NCBI GenBank assembly: GCA_036520135.1
Contig: DATDKF010000235.1
Location: 1 to 17,451, forward strand
Direction of reading: 5' to 3'
From: DASSUW01 sp036520135
GTDB lineage: Bacteria; Actinomycetota; Thermoleophilia; Solirubrobacterales; Solirubrobacteraceae
DNA: 17,451 nt
Shown here: piece by piece, positions 1 to 6,261 of the stretch
Layout: each line of letters begins with the position of its first letter
Numbering within the stretch: position 1 is the stretch's first letter
Program-made: the position numbers and the translations under genes
The notes under the pieces: model-generated
Seen by the model: only the letters and a program-made list of their open reading frames with translations
Told to the model about the DNA's origin: nothing
Database searches by the model: none

Positions 1-2705
1 TCGGCGAGCACGCCCAGCGCCTCGAGCTCGACCTCCACCCCGGCGCGATCACCGAGCATCCAGAAGGACTGCAGTCGGTAGTCGTGGCCCGCGAAAACTC
101 GCTCCTTGTCGCCGATCTGCTCGCCCAGTGCAACCAGCCTTTCGCCTTGGGCGATGCCGTCGCCGCGAGAGAGAGCCTCTGGTCCCTCGACCGCGATCCA
201 CTGGCCCTCGAGAGCAGCGGCGAGGGTCACGGGGTCACCCATCCGCCGTGCGATCTCCACCGCCTGCTCGGCCAAGCGGACCCTGCGCTCGCGCCCGGGA
301 TCGTCGCGGCGCGCGGCCGCGAGCCGGGCGAGCAGCATGACCCGCGTGCGGCTGTCCTGCTCGCCGACCGCCGCCAGGGCACGCTCCAACAGCGGAACCA
401 GGGCCGGGTCGGTGCTGGCGCGGGCCCAGGCGAACCTCCCGCCGTACGCCAGCGCCGCTCGCGCGAGCTGGTCTGAGCGGCCCGCCTGCCCGGCGAGTGT
501 GGCCGCTCGCTGAAGCGCCCGCTTCGCCTCTTGCGCGTCGCCCGCTCGGCTCTGGACCTCGGCGAACGAGAGCAGCAGCTCGCCGGCCCTGTCGGCCTCA
601 CCCGATCCCGTGGCGTCGAGGACGCGAAGCGCGCTCGCGTAGTGACGAGCCGCCTCCTCGTAACCGTGCTGCGAGGCGGCCCGGTCACCAGCGAGCTGGG
701 CGTAGTCGATCGCCTTGTCCGCGAGCGCGATCCCGGCTTCGAGGTAGTGGTGAGCGAGCTCTGCGAGGTGCGGCTCCGGATTTCGCGCGTAGAGCACCTC
801 GAGCGCTTCGGCGACCGCGCGATGCAGGCGCAACCGCCGCGGAGCCGAGAGCTCCTCGTACAGCGCATCCCTGACCAGGATGTGCGAGAAGCGGAGGCGT
901 CCGCTCGAGTCGGGAACGCCGCCCACCAGCCGCGCCTTCGCCGCTTCCTCGAGAGCGGCGAAGAGCTCGTCCTCCTCGAGCCCACTGACTCTCCCGAGCA
1001 GATCGGGGTCGAACTCCCGGCCGACGACGGAAGCCAGCGTCAGGACATGCCGGCAGCGCTCCGACTGGCGCTGAAGCCGCTGGCCGATCGCCTCCCTTAC
1101 GCCCTCCGGGATGGGGAGCTTGCCGGGAACCGCCGCACGCGAGCCCTCCGACGCAAGCAGCCGCCCGATTTCCGTGGCGAACAGCGGGTTCCCCTGTGTC
1201 CCCGACTGGACCTTCGCTGCCAGCTCGTCCGCCGGCACATGACCCATGGTCAGCTCGAGCAGCCTCGACGTGTCGGACTCGCTCAGCCCCTTCAGCGCGA
1301 GCCGGAGCACGGCCGGTTCGCGCGACAGCTCGGGTAGCGCCTCCGCAAGCGTCGGTCCGACCTCCGTGTCGCGATAGGAGCCGACGATCAGGATCGGCGC
1401 GCCGGCGAGCTGACCGGCGACGAAGCGCAGGAGGAGCAGCGAGGGGGCGTCCCCGGCGTGCAGATCGTCGAGGAACAGGGCCAGCGGCGTGGCGGACGCG
1501 GCATTCCTGAGAAAAGAGGCGACCGACTCCAGCAGGCGAAAGCGTGCGCCGTCGGAATCGACTGCGGGCGGAGGCGGAAGGTCCGGCAGCAAGTCGCGCA
1601 CCTCGGGGAGAACGGCGGCCACGTCGGCGCCCGTTTCGCCGAGCTGCGTGCGTAGCGCTTCGCGGTCGGTCTCGCGCAGGTATCGCCGCAGCGCCTGAAC
1701 CCAGGGCCAGTAGGCGGGAGCGCCGCCCGCTTCCCAGCAACGGCCGACCAGCACACGCGCCCCGCGCGCTCGCGCATATCCCATCAGCTCGTCCGCGAGC
1801 CGGCTCTTGCCGATGCCGGGTTCGCCGCCGAGCAGGAACAGGCGCCCGCGGCCGGCACAGGCATCATCGAGGCCTGCGACCAGCGCCGCCAGCTCGCGCT
1901 CGCGGCCCACGAAGGCGCTCCGCGGCTCCACGGCCGCCGCGGGCTCCTCCGACGCCGGGAGCTGCAGGCTCGGATCCTGAGCGAGGATCGCGCGCTCGAG
2001 CCGGCGCAGCCGCTCCCCGGGCTCGATGCCCAGTTCCTCGACCAGCGTCCTGCGCGCGTTCTGGTAGGCCTGGAGCGCGTCCGCCTGGCGGTCCGATCGA
2101 TACAGCGCCAGCATCAGCTGCGCCCGCAGCCGTTCGCGGTAGGGGTGCTGGGCGATCAGCGTCTCGAGTTGGCCCACGAGCTCGGCGTGGCGGCCGAGCG
2201 CCAGTTTCGCCTCGACCAGCTGCTCCAGCGCCACGAGCCGCAGGTCCTCGAGTCGGGCGATCTCGCCCTGGGCAAAACGCTCGTAGGCCAGATCGGCAAG
2301 CGGGGCGCCGCGCCACAGCGCGAGTGCGTCCTGGAGCGTCGTGAGCGCCAGCTCGGGGCGACCCGCCGCCAGCGCGCACCGGCCGTCGCCGAGAAGACGT
2401 TCGAACCGGTGCGCGTCCAGGCAGCCCGGATCGAGCTCGAGCTCGTACCCGTGCGCGCGAGTAACGACCGCGCCGCCGTCGGCGGCGAGCGCCTTGCGCA
2501 GCCGCGAGATGTGCGCCTGCACGGTCTTGGCGGCCGTGGCGGGCGGATGGTCGCCCCACAACTCGTCGATCAGTCGATCCGGGGTCAGCGTCTCGTTGGC
2601 ATGCAGCACCAGCAGTGCGAGCAGGGCGCGCTGCTTGCTCCCGCCCAGTGCCACCGCCCGGCCCTCGGCGAGGACCTCCAGCGGCCCGAGGATGCGGAAC
2701 TCCAT
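1..2705 (-). CDS. SARP/BTAD-family transcriptional regulator with AAA ATPase and TPR-like region (3' end outside window)
   Basis: The frame is open from an ATG at 2705 to the window edge, about 901 codons with no stop. The N-terminus (residues about 1-90) reads as an OmpR-type winged helix (starts MEFRILGPLEVLAEG; contains LIDELWGDHPP and QAHISRLRKAL). A bacterial transcriptional activation domain follows to about residue 245 (ends near EELGIEPGERL). Next comes an ATPase with Walker A GGEPGIGKSR at residues 293-302 and a Walker B-like LFLDDLH at 410-416, then alpha-helical TPR-like sequence. This is the AfsR/MalT-like large SARP architecture: a DNA-binding activator whose activity is thought to be gated by nucleotide binding. 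The inducing signal cannot be read from sequence. It faces the small membrane-protein gene at 2854, a plausible target. Codon use seems a little less GC-extreme than in the genes to the right. The family call is firm; the target is inference. Confidence 0.93.
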   Translation of the reverse strand, partial: MEFRILGPLEVLAEGRAVALGGSKQRALLALLVLHANETLTPDRLIDELWGDHPPATAAKTVQAHISRLRKALAADGGAVVTRAHGYELELDPGCLDAHRFERLLGDGRCALAAGRPELALTTLQDALALWRGAPLADLAYERFAQGEIARLEDLRLVALEQLVEAKLALGRHAELVGQLETLIAQHPYRERLRAQLMLALYRSDRQADALQAYQNARRTLVEELGIEPGERLRRLERAILAQDPSLQLPASEEPAAAVEPRSAFVGRERELAALVAGLDDACAGRGRLFLLGGEPGIGKSRLADELMGYARARGARVLVGRCWEAGGAPAYWPWVQALRRYLRETDREALRTQLGETGADVAAVLPEVRDLLPDLPPPPAVDSDGARFRLLESVASFLRNAASATPLALFLDDLHAGDAPSLLLLRFVAGQLAGAPILIVGSYRDTEVGPTLAEALPELSREPAVLRLALKGLSESDTSRLLELTMGHVPADELAAKVQSGTQGNPLFATEIGRLLASEGSRAAVPGKLPIPEGVREAIGQRLQRQSERCRHVLTLASVVGREFDPDLLGRVSGLEEDELFAALEEAAKARLVGGVPDSSGRLRFSHILVRDALYEELSAPRRLRLHRAVAEALEVLYARNPEPHLAELAHHYLEAGIALADKAIDYAQLAGDRAASQHGYEEAARHYASALRVLDATGSGEADRAGELLLSFAEVQSRAGDAQEAKRALQRAATLAGQAGRSDQLARAALAYGGRFAWARASTDPALVPLLERALAAVGEQDSRTRVMLLARLAAARRDDPGRERRVRLAEQAVEIARRMGDPVTLAAALEGQWIAVEGPEALSRGDGIAQGERLVALGEQIGDKERVFAGHDYRLQSFWMLGDRAGVEVELEALGVLA

Positions 2706-2719
2706 TGGCGGTCACGCCG

Positions 2720-2725
2720 AACCTA
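2720..2725 (-). promoter_or_regulatory. -10 box of the SARP/BTAD regulator gene
   Basis: On the minus strand TAGGTT (TAnnnT) lies 14 nt before the ATG at 2705, giving a predicted leader of only about 7 nt. I see no Shine-Dalgarno sequence, so initiation is probably leaderless or nearly so. Confidence 0.4.
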
Positions 2726-2764
2726 CCGCAGGAGCGCGGCCCCAGCCAAGAGTGACGGCGGCCT

Positions 2765-2793
2765 GTCACCGCCCCGTCACCGGTTCGCAACCG
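2765..2793 (+). promoter_or_regulatory. Candidate SARP operator: three heptamers at 11-bp period
   Basis: GTCACCG occurs at 2765-2771 and again at 2776-2782, and the related GCAACCG is at 2787-2793. The starts are exactly 11 bp apart. SARP regulators are known to bind direct heptamer repeats on one DNA face with 11-bp periodicity just upstream of target -10 boxes. The site lies between a SARP gene and the divergent small membrane-protein gene. The last repeat overlaps a perfect inverted repeat, CCGGTT-CGC-AACCGG (2780-2794). The repeats are seen directly; binding is inferred. Confidence 0.5.
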
Positions 2794-2853
2794 GCCCGGG
2801 GGACCATCGCCGCCGATGTCAGCCCACAAGCCGCCCCGATGAAGGAGGCAGTC

Positions 2854-3195
2854 ATGGCCGTTCCCACCCAGCACCCCGCAGTCGTCCTGCGCTCGCACTA
2901 CACGCACGTGCGAGTCCTGCTCGCGATCGCGATGCTCGCGATCGTCAGCCTCACGGTCGCCGTCGTCATCCTCGCCGCCAACGCCGGCACGACCGCGCCC
3001 TCGGCGCCCCAATTCAGCGTGCCGTCCTATGCCCGCGACCACGGCGGCGCGCCGGTGCCCGACCTGCGCGTCGCGCGTGGCCAGCGCTACGACGGCGGGC
3101 CGGAGGAGGGCGCCCGCGGCATCGCCGCCGCCACGGCACCGAGCAACCGCTTCGACGGCGGACCTGAAGAGGGATCGCGCGGATCCGGCCGGTAG
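2854..3195 (+). CDS. Small membrane-anchored protein with two DGGPEEGxRG repeats
   Basis: This 113-aa protein belongs to no family I can name. The start is ATG 2854, preceded by a strong GAAGGAGG at 2841-2848; an upstream in-frame ATG at 2839 would overlap this site. A short polar N-terminus (residues 1-19) is followed by one hydrophobic helix (about 20-42) and then a Pro/Gly/Ala-rich tail. The tail carries RYDGGPEEGARG (78-89) and RFDGGPEEGSRG (99-110), which ends three residues from the C-terminus. Among the nine identical residues of the shared DGGPEEGxRG decapeptides, about five codons differ synonymously, so the repeat is kept at the protein level. A tail on the outer face is likely but not proven. 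It is divergent from the SARP regulator and follows its candidate operator. It could be a surface or signalling peptide carrier; no function is shown. Confidence 0.8.
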   Translation: MAVPTQHPAVVLRSHYTHVRVLLAIAMLAIVSLTVAVVILAANAGTTAPSAPQFSVPSYARDHGGAPVPDLRVARGQRYDGGPEEGARGIAAATAPSNRFDGGPEEGSRGSGR

Positions 3196-3242
3196 CCGCA
3201 TACCCGCAGACCAGCCCGCCCGCAAGACAGAAAGGAACCGCC

Positions 3243-3362
3243 TTGACCACCGAATCGACACGCCCGGCGAGATGGTGGAGTGCTCTGATCACGCTGCCCA
3301 CCCGCATGCGCACAGCCCTCGCGGACAACACCCGAGAGTGGCGCCGCGGGTGCGGACTCTGA
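3243..3362 (+). CDS. Possible 39-codon small ORF with TTG start
   Basis: A TTG at 3243 sits 6 nt after AAAGGA (3231-3236) and opens a 39-residue ORF ending in TGA at 3360-3362. The product is basic and Trp-rich (WW at residues 11-12, later REWRR) with no recognisable domain. Third positions are mostly G/C, as in real genes here, but the ORF is short and the start is non-ATG. It follows the repeat-protein gene by 47 nt and could be its co-transcribed partner, a remnant of a larger gene, or chance. Confidence 0.25.
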   Translation: MTTESTRPARWWSALITLPTRMRTALADNTREWRRGCGL

Positions 3363-3509
3363 CGCACCGCAAGAACCCTGCCGAGCGGAACGGCGACGCA
3401 CTCGCCCCTCCCTCCGCGGAACTGCGAGAGCGCTCGCGACATGCGCGAGCGCTCCTGCGTCGGACGAGATCCAGCTGCGCGGTCCCCGCCATTTCACGCC
3501 GAGATGACT
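3363..3509. other. Gene-free stretch left of the tRNA half
   Basis: I find no credible ORF, tRNA body or integrase remnant here on either strand. The only clear structure is the 11-bp inverted repeat at 3428-3454. The sequence just left of 3510 does not pair as the 5' half of the anticodon stem, so tRNA homology stops abruptly there. Confidence 0.5.
3428..3454. repeat. Perfect 11-bp inverted repeat with 5-nt spacer
   Basis: GAGCGCTCGCG (3428-3438), spacer ACATG, then CGCGAGCGCTC (3444-3454). Each arm contains the 8-bp palindrome GAGCGCTC. No T-run follows on either strand, so it is not a standard intrinsic terminator. It could be a protein-binding site, a fold-back RNA, or an element near a recombination junction. 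Confidence 0.65.
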
Positions 3510-3553
3510 CTGATAAGGAACAGGTCCCAGGTTCGAGTCCTGGATCGCCCACC
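3510..3553 (+). other. 3' half of tRNA-Ile(GAT), attachment-site-like scar
   Basis: From 3510 the sequence reads as a tRNA from the anticodon loop to the 3' end: loop CTGATAA with anticodon GAT (3512-3514), GGAAC (3517-3521) as the 3' anticodon-stem strand, variable loop AGGTC, T-arm CCAGG-TTCGAGT-CCTGG (3527-3543), acceptor strand ATCGCCC (3544-3550), A, CC. The base after CC is T, so CCA is not encoded. The matching 5' half (GGGCGAT...D-arm...GTTCC) is missing: the five bases before the loop do not pair with GGAAC and no D-arm is found to the left. tRNA 3' halves starting at the anticodon loop are typical duplicated att sites of tyrosine integrases. The Ile identity rests on the anticodon alone. 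Confidence 0.7.
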
Positions 3554-3915
3554 TACGAGGCTCCGCCGAGGCGGGGCCTTTCTCGTTCTGGGAGCGCGGC
3601 GACGATCAGCGCGTAGGAGTCCTCGATCATGTCGCGGACCATCGCGTCGGGCAGCGAGCCGTCGAGCGTGAGCGTGTTCCAGTGGCGCTTGTTGAGGTGG
3701 TAGCCGGGCGTGATCGCCGGATAGGTCAGCCGCAGCTGCTCGGCGAGCTCCGGATCGCACTTGACCGACACCCGCAGCGGCGCGCCGTCGAGCCGGGTGA
3801 TCGCGAAGATCTTGCCGCCGGCCTTGAAGACGGTGACGTCCGGGTCGCGGAAAGGGCGCTCCTCGACGGCGCCCGCGAGCGCCAGGCATGTTGACCGCAG
3901 GTCGTCCGGCGTCAT
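3553..3915 (-). CDS. MmcQ/YjbR-family protein
   Basis: A 120-aa protein, full length for the MmcQ/YjbR (CyaY-like fold) family. Characteristic stretches are RDPDVTVFKAGGKIFAI (residues about 23-39), VKCDPELAEQLR, and YPAITPGYHLNKRHWNTL followed by a helix (LPDAMVRDMIEDSYALIV). Family members are small double-wing proteins often called DNA-binding, but a biochemical role is not established. The start is ATG 3915, with TAGCCT 8 nt before it on the minus strand and no Shine-Dalgarno, suggesting a leaderless mRNA. The stop codon touches the CC end of the tRNA half, and the last codons form the terminator hairpin. A short divergent gap separates it from the nuclease-family gene. Confidence 0.9.
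   Translation of the reverse strand: MTPDDLRSTCLALAGAVEERPFRDPDVTVFKAGGKIFAITRLDGAPLRVSVKCDPELAEQLRLTYPAITPGYHLNKRHWNTLTLDGSLPDAMVRDMIEDSYALIVAALPERERPRLGGAS
3559..3586 (+). terminator. Intrinsic terminator after the tRNA half
   Basis: GGCTCCGCC (3559-3567) pairs with GGCGGGGCC (3570-3578) with one G-T wobble and a tight loop, followed by TTTCTCGTT. It stands right after the tRNA 3' end, where a tRNA terminator belongs. It also lies within the last codons of the convergent MmcQ/YjbR gene. Confidence 0.65.
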
Positions 3916-3923
3916 CGCCTCGA

Positions 3924-3929
3924 AGGCTA
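3924..3929 (-). promoter_or_regulatory. -10 box of the MmcQ/YjbR gene
   Basis: TAGCCT on the minus strand, 8 nt before the ATG at 3915. The same hexamer occurs before the ABC ATPase gene at 13208. Transcription would begin at or within two bases of the start codon. Confidence 0.4.
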
Positions 3930-3973
3930 CGGGGCCTGGATTTCCGGGCTCAAACGCGGCCCCGGGGCACCGC

Positions 3974-3979
3974 TAGACT
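3974..3979 (+). promoter_or_regulatory. -10 box of the bifunctional-nuclease gene
   Basis: TAGACT, 34 nt before the chosen TTG start. This gene, unlike several neighbours, has a leader with a ribosome binding site. I see no clear -35 box. Confidence 0.35.
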
Positions 3980-4013
3980 TGGCCGTCACGGCCCCTATGA
4001 AGGAGCGCCCCGG

Positions 4014-4502
4014 TTGCAGGAGATGGTCATCTACGGCGTCAGCTTCGACATGGTCGGTAAGCAGCCGATCGTGCTGCTGAAGGCTGTCGACACGAACAAG
4101 TTCCTGCCTATCTGGATCGGGCATCCCGAGGCGGCCGCGATCCTCATGAAGCTGCAGGGCGCGTCGACCCCGCGGCCGATGACGCACGACCTGCTGTTCG
4201 ACATGCTCGGTGAGCTCGAGGTCGCGTGCACGCGCGTCTCGGTCACTGAGCTGCGCGAGAACACGTTCTACGCGTCGATCACGCTGTCAGTAAACGGACG
4301 CGAGGTCGACATCGACTCGCGGCCCTCGGACGCCCTCGCCCTCGCCGTCCGCTCCGGCGCCCCGATCTTTGCCGCCGAGGACGTGATCGCCGAGTCCGCG
4401 ATCGAGTTCGAGCACGAGGTCGAGGACACCGAGGAGGTCGTCGACAAGTTCAAGGAGTTCCTCGACCAGGTCACGCCCGAGGACTTCAAGGGCGACCAGT
4501 AG
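4014..4502 (+). CDS. Bifunctional nuclease family protein (DUF151)
   Basis: A 162-aa protein of the DUF151/bifunctional nuclease family. Family hallmarks are visible: VIYGVSFDM near the start, PIVLLKAVDTNKFLPIWIGHPEAAAI, and SRPSDALALAVRSGAPIFAAEDVI. The acidic C-terminal tail (EHEVEDTEEVVDKFKEFLDQV) resembles the UVR-like/coiled tail of longer members. Plant and bacterial members have reported RNase/DNase activity, but the in vivo role is unclear. The start is TTG 4014, chosen because AAGGAG at 4000-4004 is about 9 nt upstream; the in-frame ATG at 4023 is too far from it and would remove only three residues. It converges with the ABC permease gene, with four bases between the stop codons and no visible terminator. 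Confidence 0.92.
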   Translation: MQEMVIYGVSFDMVGKQPIVLLKAVDTNKFLPIWIGHPEAAAILMKLQGASTPRPMTHDLLFDMLGELEVACTRVSVTELRENTFYASITLSVNGREVDIDSRPSDALALAVRSGAPIFAAEDVIAESAIEFEHEVEDTEEVVDKFKEFLDQVTPEDFKGDQ

Positions 4503-4506
4503 GGCG

Positions 4507-5268
4507 TCAACCGCTCTCCCGCTCGAACGTCCGCGTGCCCAAAGCCAGCCCGGCGGCCACGAGGCCGAGCGTGGCGACGACGCCCCACACCACGGTCATC
4601 GTGACGCTGCCCTCGAGGAACAGCGCGCGCACGCCGTCGACCACGTGCTTGACCGGGTTGGCGTCGGAGATCGCCTCGAGCCAGCCCGGGGCGAGCGACA
4701 TCGGCAGCAGGATCCCGGACAGCAGCAGCAGCGGGACCGCGAGGCCGTTGGCGAGCGGCGCCAGCGCGTCCTCGCTCTTGAGCATCAGCGCCGCCGCGTA
4801 GGAGGCCGACGAGAACGCGGCGCCCAGCGCGGCGACCACGAGCAGGCCGAGCACGAGCCCAGCGAGCGGGGCGTCGAGCCCGAACAGCTCCGCGCAGGCG
4901 ACGAGGATCACGCCCTGCACGAGCAGCACGACGACGTCGCGCAGCACGCGCCCGAGCAGCAGCGCCAGCCGCGAGGCGGGCGTGACCCGCATCCGCTCGA
5001 CGACGCCCGCGCGCATCTCGGCCACGAGTCCGAAGCCGACGAACGCGGCGCCGAAGATCCCGAGCTGCACGAGCAGGCCGGGCACGAACACCTGCCACGG
5101 GTCGCCCGTCGGCCAGCCATGCACCCGCGTCATGTTCTCCAGCAGCGGGCCGAACATCGTCAGGTAGAGGATCGGCTGGATCAGGCCGAGGATCACCCAG
5201 ATCGGGTTGCGCAGCGACAGCCGCATCGCGCGCCGGAAGATCAGGTTCGTCTCGTGCAGCGTTCTCAT
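4507..5268 (-). CDS. ABC-2 type transporter permease (DrrB-like)
   Basis: A 253-aa integral membrane protein of the ABC-2 family. A short cytoplasmic N-terminus with LSLRNPIWV is followed by about six hydrophobic helices, the first near residues 22-42 (ILGLIQPILYLTMFGP). The typical motif region RAGVVERMRVTPASRLALLLGR lies between helices 2 and 3, and LLLSGILLPMSLAPGWLEAISDANPVKHVVDGVRALF is the hallmark C-terminal block. The ATG at 5268 overlaps the ATPase stop by 4 nt (ATGA), so the two are translationally coupled and form one exporter. A drug or lipid substrate is possible; the sequence does not fix it. Confidence 0.93.
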   Translation of the reverse strand: MRTLHETNLIFRRAMRLSLRNPIWVILGLIQPILYLTMFGPLLENMTRVHGWPTGDPWQVFVPGLLVQLGIFGAAFVGFGLVAEMRAGVVERMRVTPASRLALLLGRVLRDVVVLLVQGVILVACAELFGLDAPLAGLVLGLLVVAALGAAFSSASYAAALMLKSEDALAPLANGLAVPLLLLSGILLPMSLAPGWLEAISDANPVKHVVDGVRALFLEGSVTMTVVWGVVATLGLVAAGLALGTRTFERESG

Positions 5269-6206
5269 GCGGGGACCCCTTCGTCGCGCAGCGCGTGGCC
5301 GGTCAGGGAGAGGAAGACGTCGTCGAGCGTCGGCCGGTGGACGGCGACGCCGAGCGGGGAGATGCGCGCCTCGTCGAGCGCGCGGAAGACCACGGGCAGC
5401 CCGTCGACCGCGCTCGGGAGCTGCAGACGCACGAGCGGGCCGTCGATCTGCCCGTCGAGGAGCGCCGCGGCGGCGACGGCCGCGCCGTCGTCGGGGAACG
5501 TCAGCTCGACCGTGTCGCCGGAGATCCGGCGCTTGAGCTCCTCCGGCCCGCCGGCCGCGACGATCTGCCCGTGGTCGATCACGAGGATCCGGTCGCACAG
5601 CGCGTCGGCCTCCTCGAGGTAGTGCGTCGTGAGGAAGACCGTGGCGCCGCGGTCGTCGCGCAGCCCCCGCACGTGCTGCCAGAGGTTCGCGCGCGCCTGC
5701 GGGTCGAGCCCGCTGGTCGGCTCGTCGAGGAAGATCAGGCGCGGCGAGTGGACAAGGCCCATCGCGATGTCGAGCCGGCGCCGCTGGCCGCCCGACAGCG
5801 TCTTGGTCTGGCGGCACCAGACGCCATCGAGGTCGAGCCCGGCCAGCAGCTCCTTCCCGCGCGCCCGGGCGTCGGGCACCGACATGCCGTAGAGCCGGCC
5901 GTGGTCGACCAGCTCCTCACCGACCCGCGCCTCGGGCTCGGTGCAGCCGCCTTGCGCGACGTAGCCGATCCGTCGCCGTACCTCGACCGGCTCGCGCAGG
6001 AGGTCGTGCCCGGCCACGCGCGCGCTGCCCGAGGTCGGCGCGATCAGCGTCGTGAGCATCCTCAGCGTCGTCGTCTTGCCGGCGCCGTTCGGGCCGAGGA
6101 AACCGACGATCTCGCCTTCCTGGAGGTCGAGGTCGATGCCGCGCACCGCCTCCACTTCGCCCGCGCGCGTGCGGAAGGTGCGCGCGAGTCCGCGTGCTTC
6201 GATCAC
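5265..6206 (-). CDS. ABC transporter ATP-binding protein (DrrA-like)
   Basis: A 313-aa nucleotide-binding subunit with all motifs intact: Walker A GPNGAGKTT (residues 38-46), Q-loop Q85, signature LSGGQ (137-141), Walker B LIFLDE (157-162), D-loop SGLD (165-168) and switch H195. A C-terminal extension of about 90 residues (ends PTLDDVFLSLTGHAL) is typical of the DrrA subfamily of drug-export ATPases. The start is GTG 6206, with AAAGGA 8 nt upstream on the minus strand. Two PadR-type operator candidates lie just upstream, and padR is the next gene upstream, so self-contained local control of exporter expression is likely. It couples by a 4-nt overlap to its permease. Confidence 0.95.
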   Translation of the reverse strand: MIEARGLARTFRTRAGEVEAVRGIDLDLQEGEIVGFLGPNGAGKTTTLRMLTTLIAPTSGSARVAGHDLLREPVEVRRRIGYVAQGGCTEPEARVGEELVDHGRLYGMSVPDARARGKELLAGLDLDGVWCRQTKTLSGGQRRRLDIAMGLVHSPRLIFLDEPTSGLDPQARANLWQHVRGLRDDRGATVFLTTHYLEEADALCDRILVIDHGQIVAAGGPEELKRRISGDTVELTFPDDGAAVAAAALLDGQIDGPLVRLQLPSAVDGLPVVFRALDEARISPLGVAVHRPTLDDVFLSLTGHALRDEGVPA

Positions 6207-6221
6207 CGCGGAAGTCCTTTC

Positions 6222-6261
6222 GTCAACTTTGACTAACTACAGATAGTCAAGCTTGACTATC
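6222..6261. promoter_or_regulatory. Twin operators for the PadR regulator in front of the ABC exporter
   Basis: A perfect 20-bp palindrome (6242-6261, core GTCAAGCTTGAC at 6246-6257) and a second site, GTCAACTTTGAC (6222-6233), share the half-site GTCAA/TTGAC around a 2-bp centre. Their centres are 24 bp apart. The left arm of the palindrome overlaps the padR stop codon. On the minus strand TTGACT also reads as a -35 box for the exporter genes, so binding would block polymerase. PadR proteins bind as dimers to palindromes and often control adjacent ABC exporters; that this PadR binds here is inference. Confidence 0.7.

Noticed and set aside
531..1337. Long plus-strand open frame opposite the SARP/BTAD gene
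   Set aside because: It is a GC-rich shadow; the minus-strand frame has clear domains over its whole length and this one has none.
2150..2156. GGGCGAT, the exact 5' acceptor strand expected for the tRNA half
   Set aside because: It lies inside the SARP coding sequence with no D-arm after it and is more than 1.3 kb away; the same heptamer also occurs near 149. Chance match.
1864..3261. 465-codon minus-strand open frame spanning the SARP gene start and the small membrane gene
   Set aside because: Low-complexity Arg/Gly/Ala product with no domain, antisense to the repeat protein and out of frame with the SARP regulator.
3376..3420. GCCGAGCGGAACGGCGA resembling a class II tRNA D-arm
   Set aside because: No matching anticodon arm, T-arm or acceptor stem can be built around it.
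3196..3553. Intron-split or trans-spliced tRNA explaining the missing 5' half
   Set aside because: No 5' half with TAGCTCAG-like D-arm is found in the preceding several hundred bases and no group I intron core was recognised.
4507..5817. 436-aa reading of the exporter permease with a long N-terminal extension
   Set aside because: The extra residues overlap the ATPase gene in another frame and are low-complexity; the family start is ATG 5268 with an ATGA overlap.
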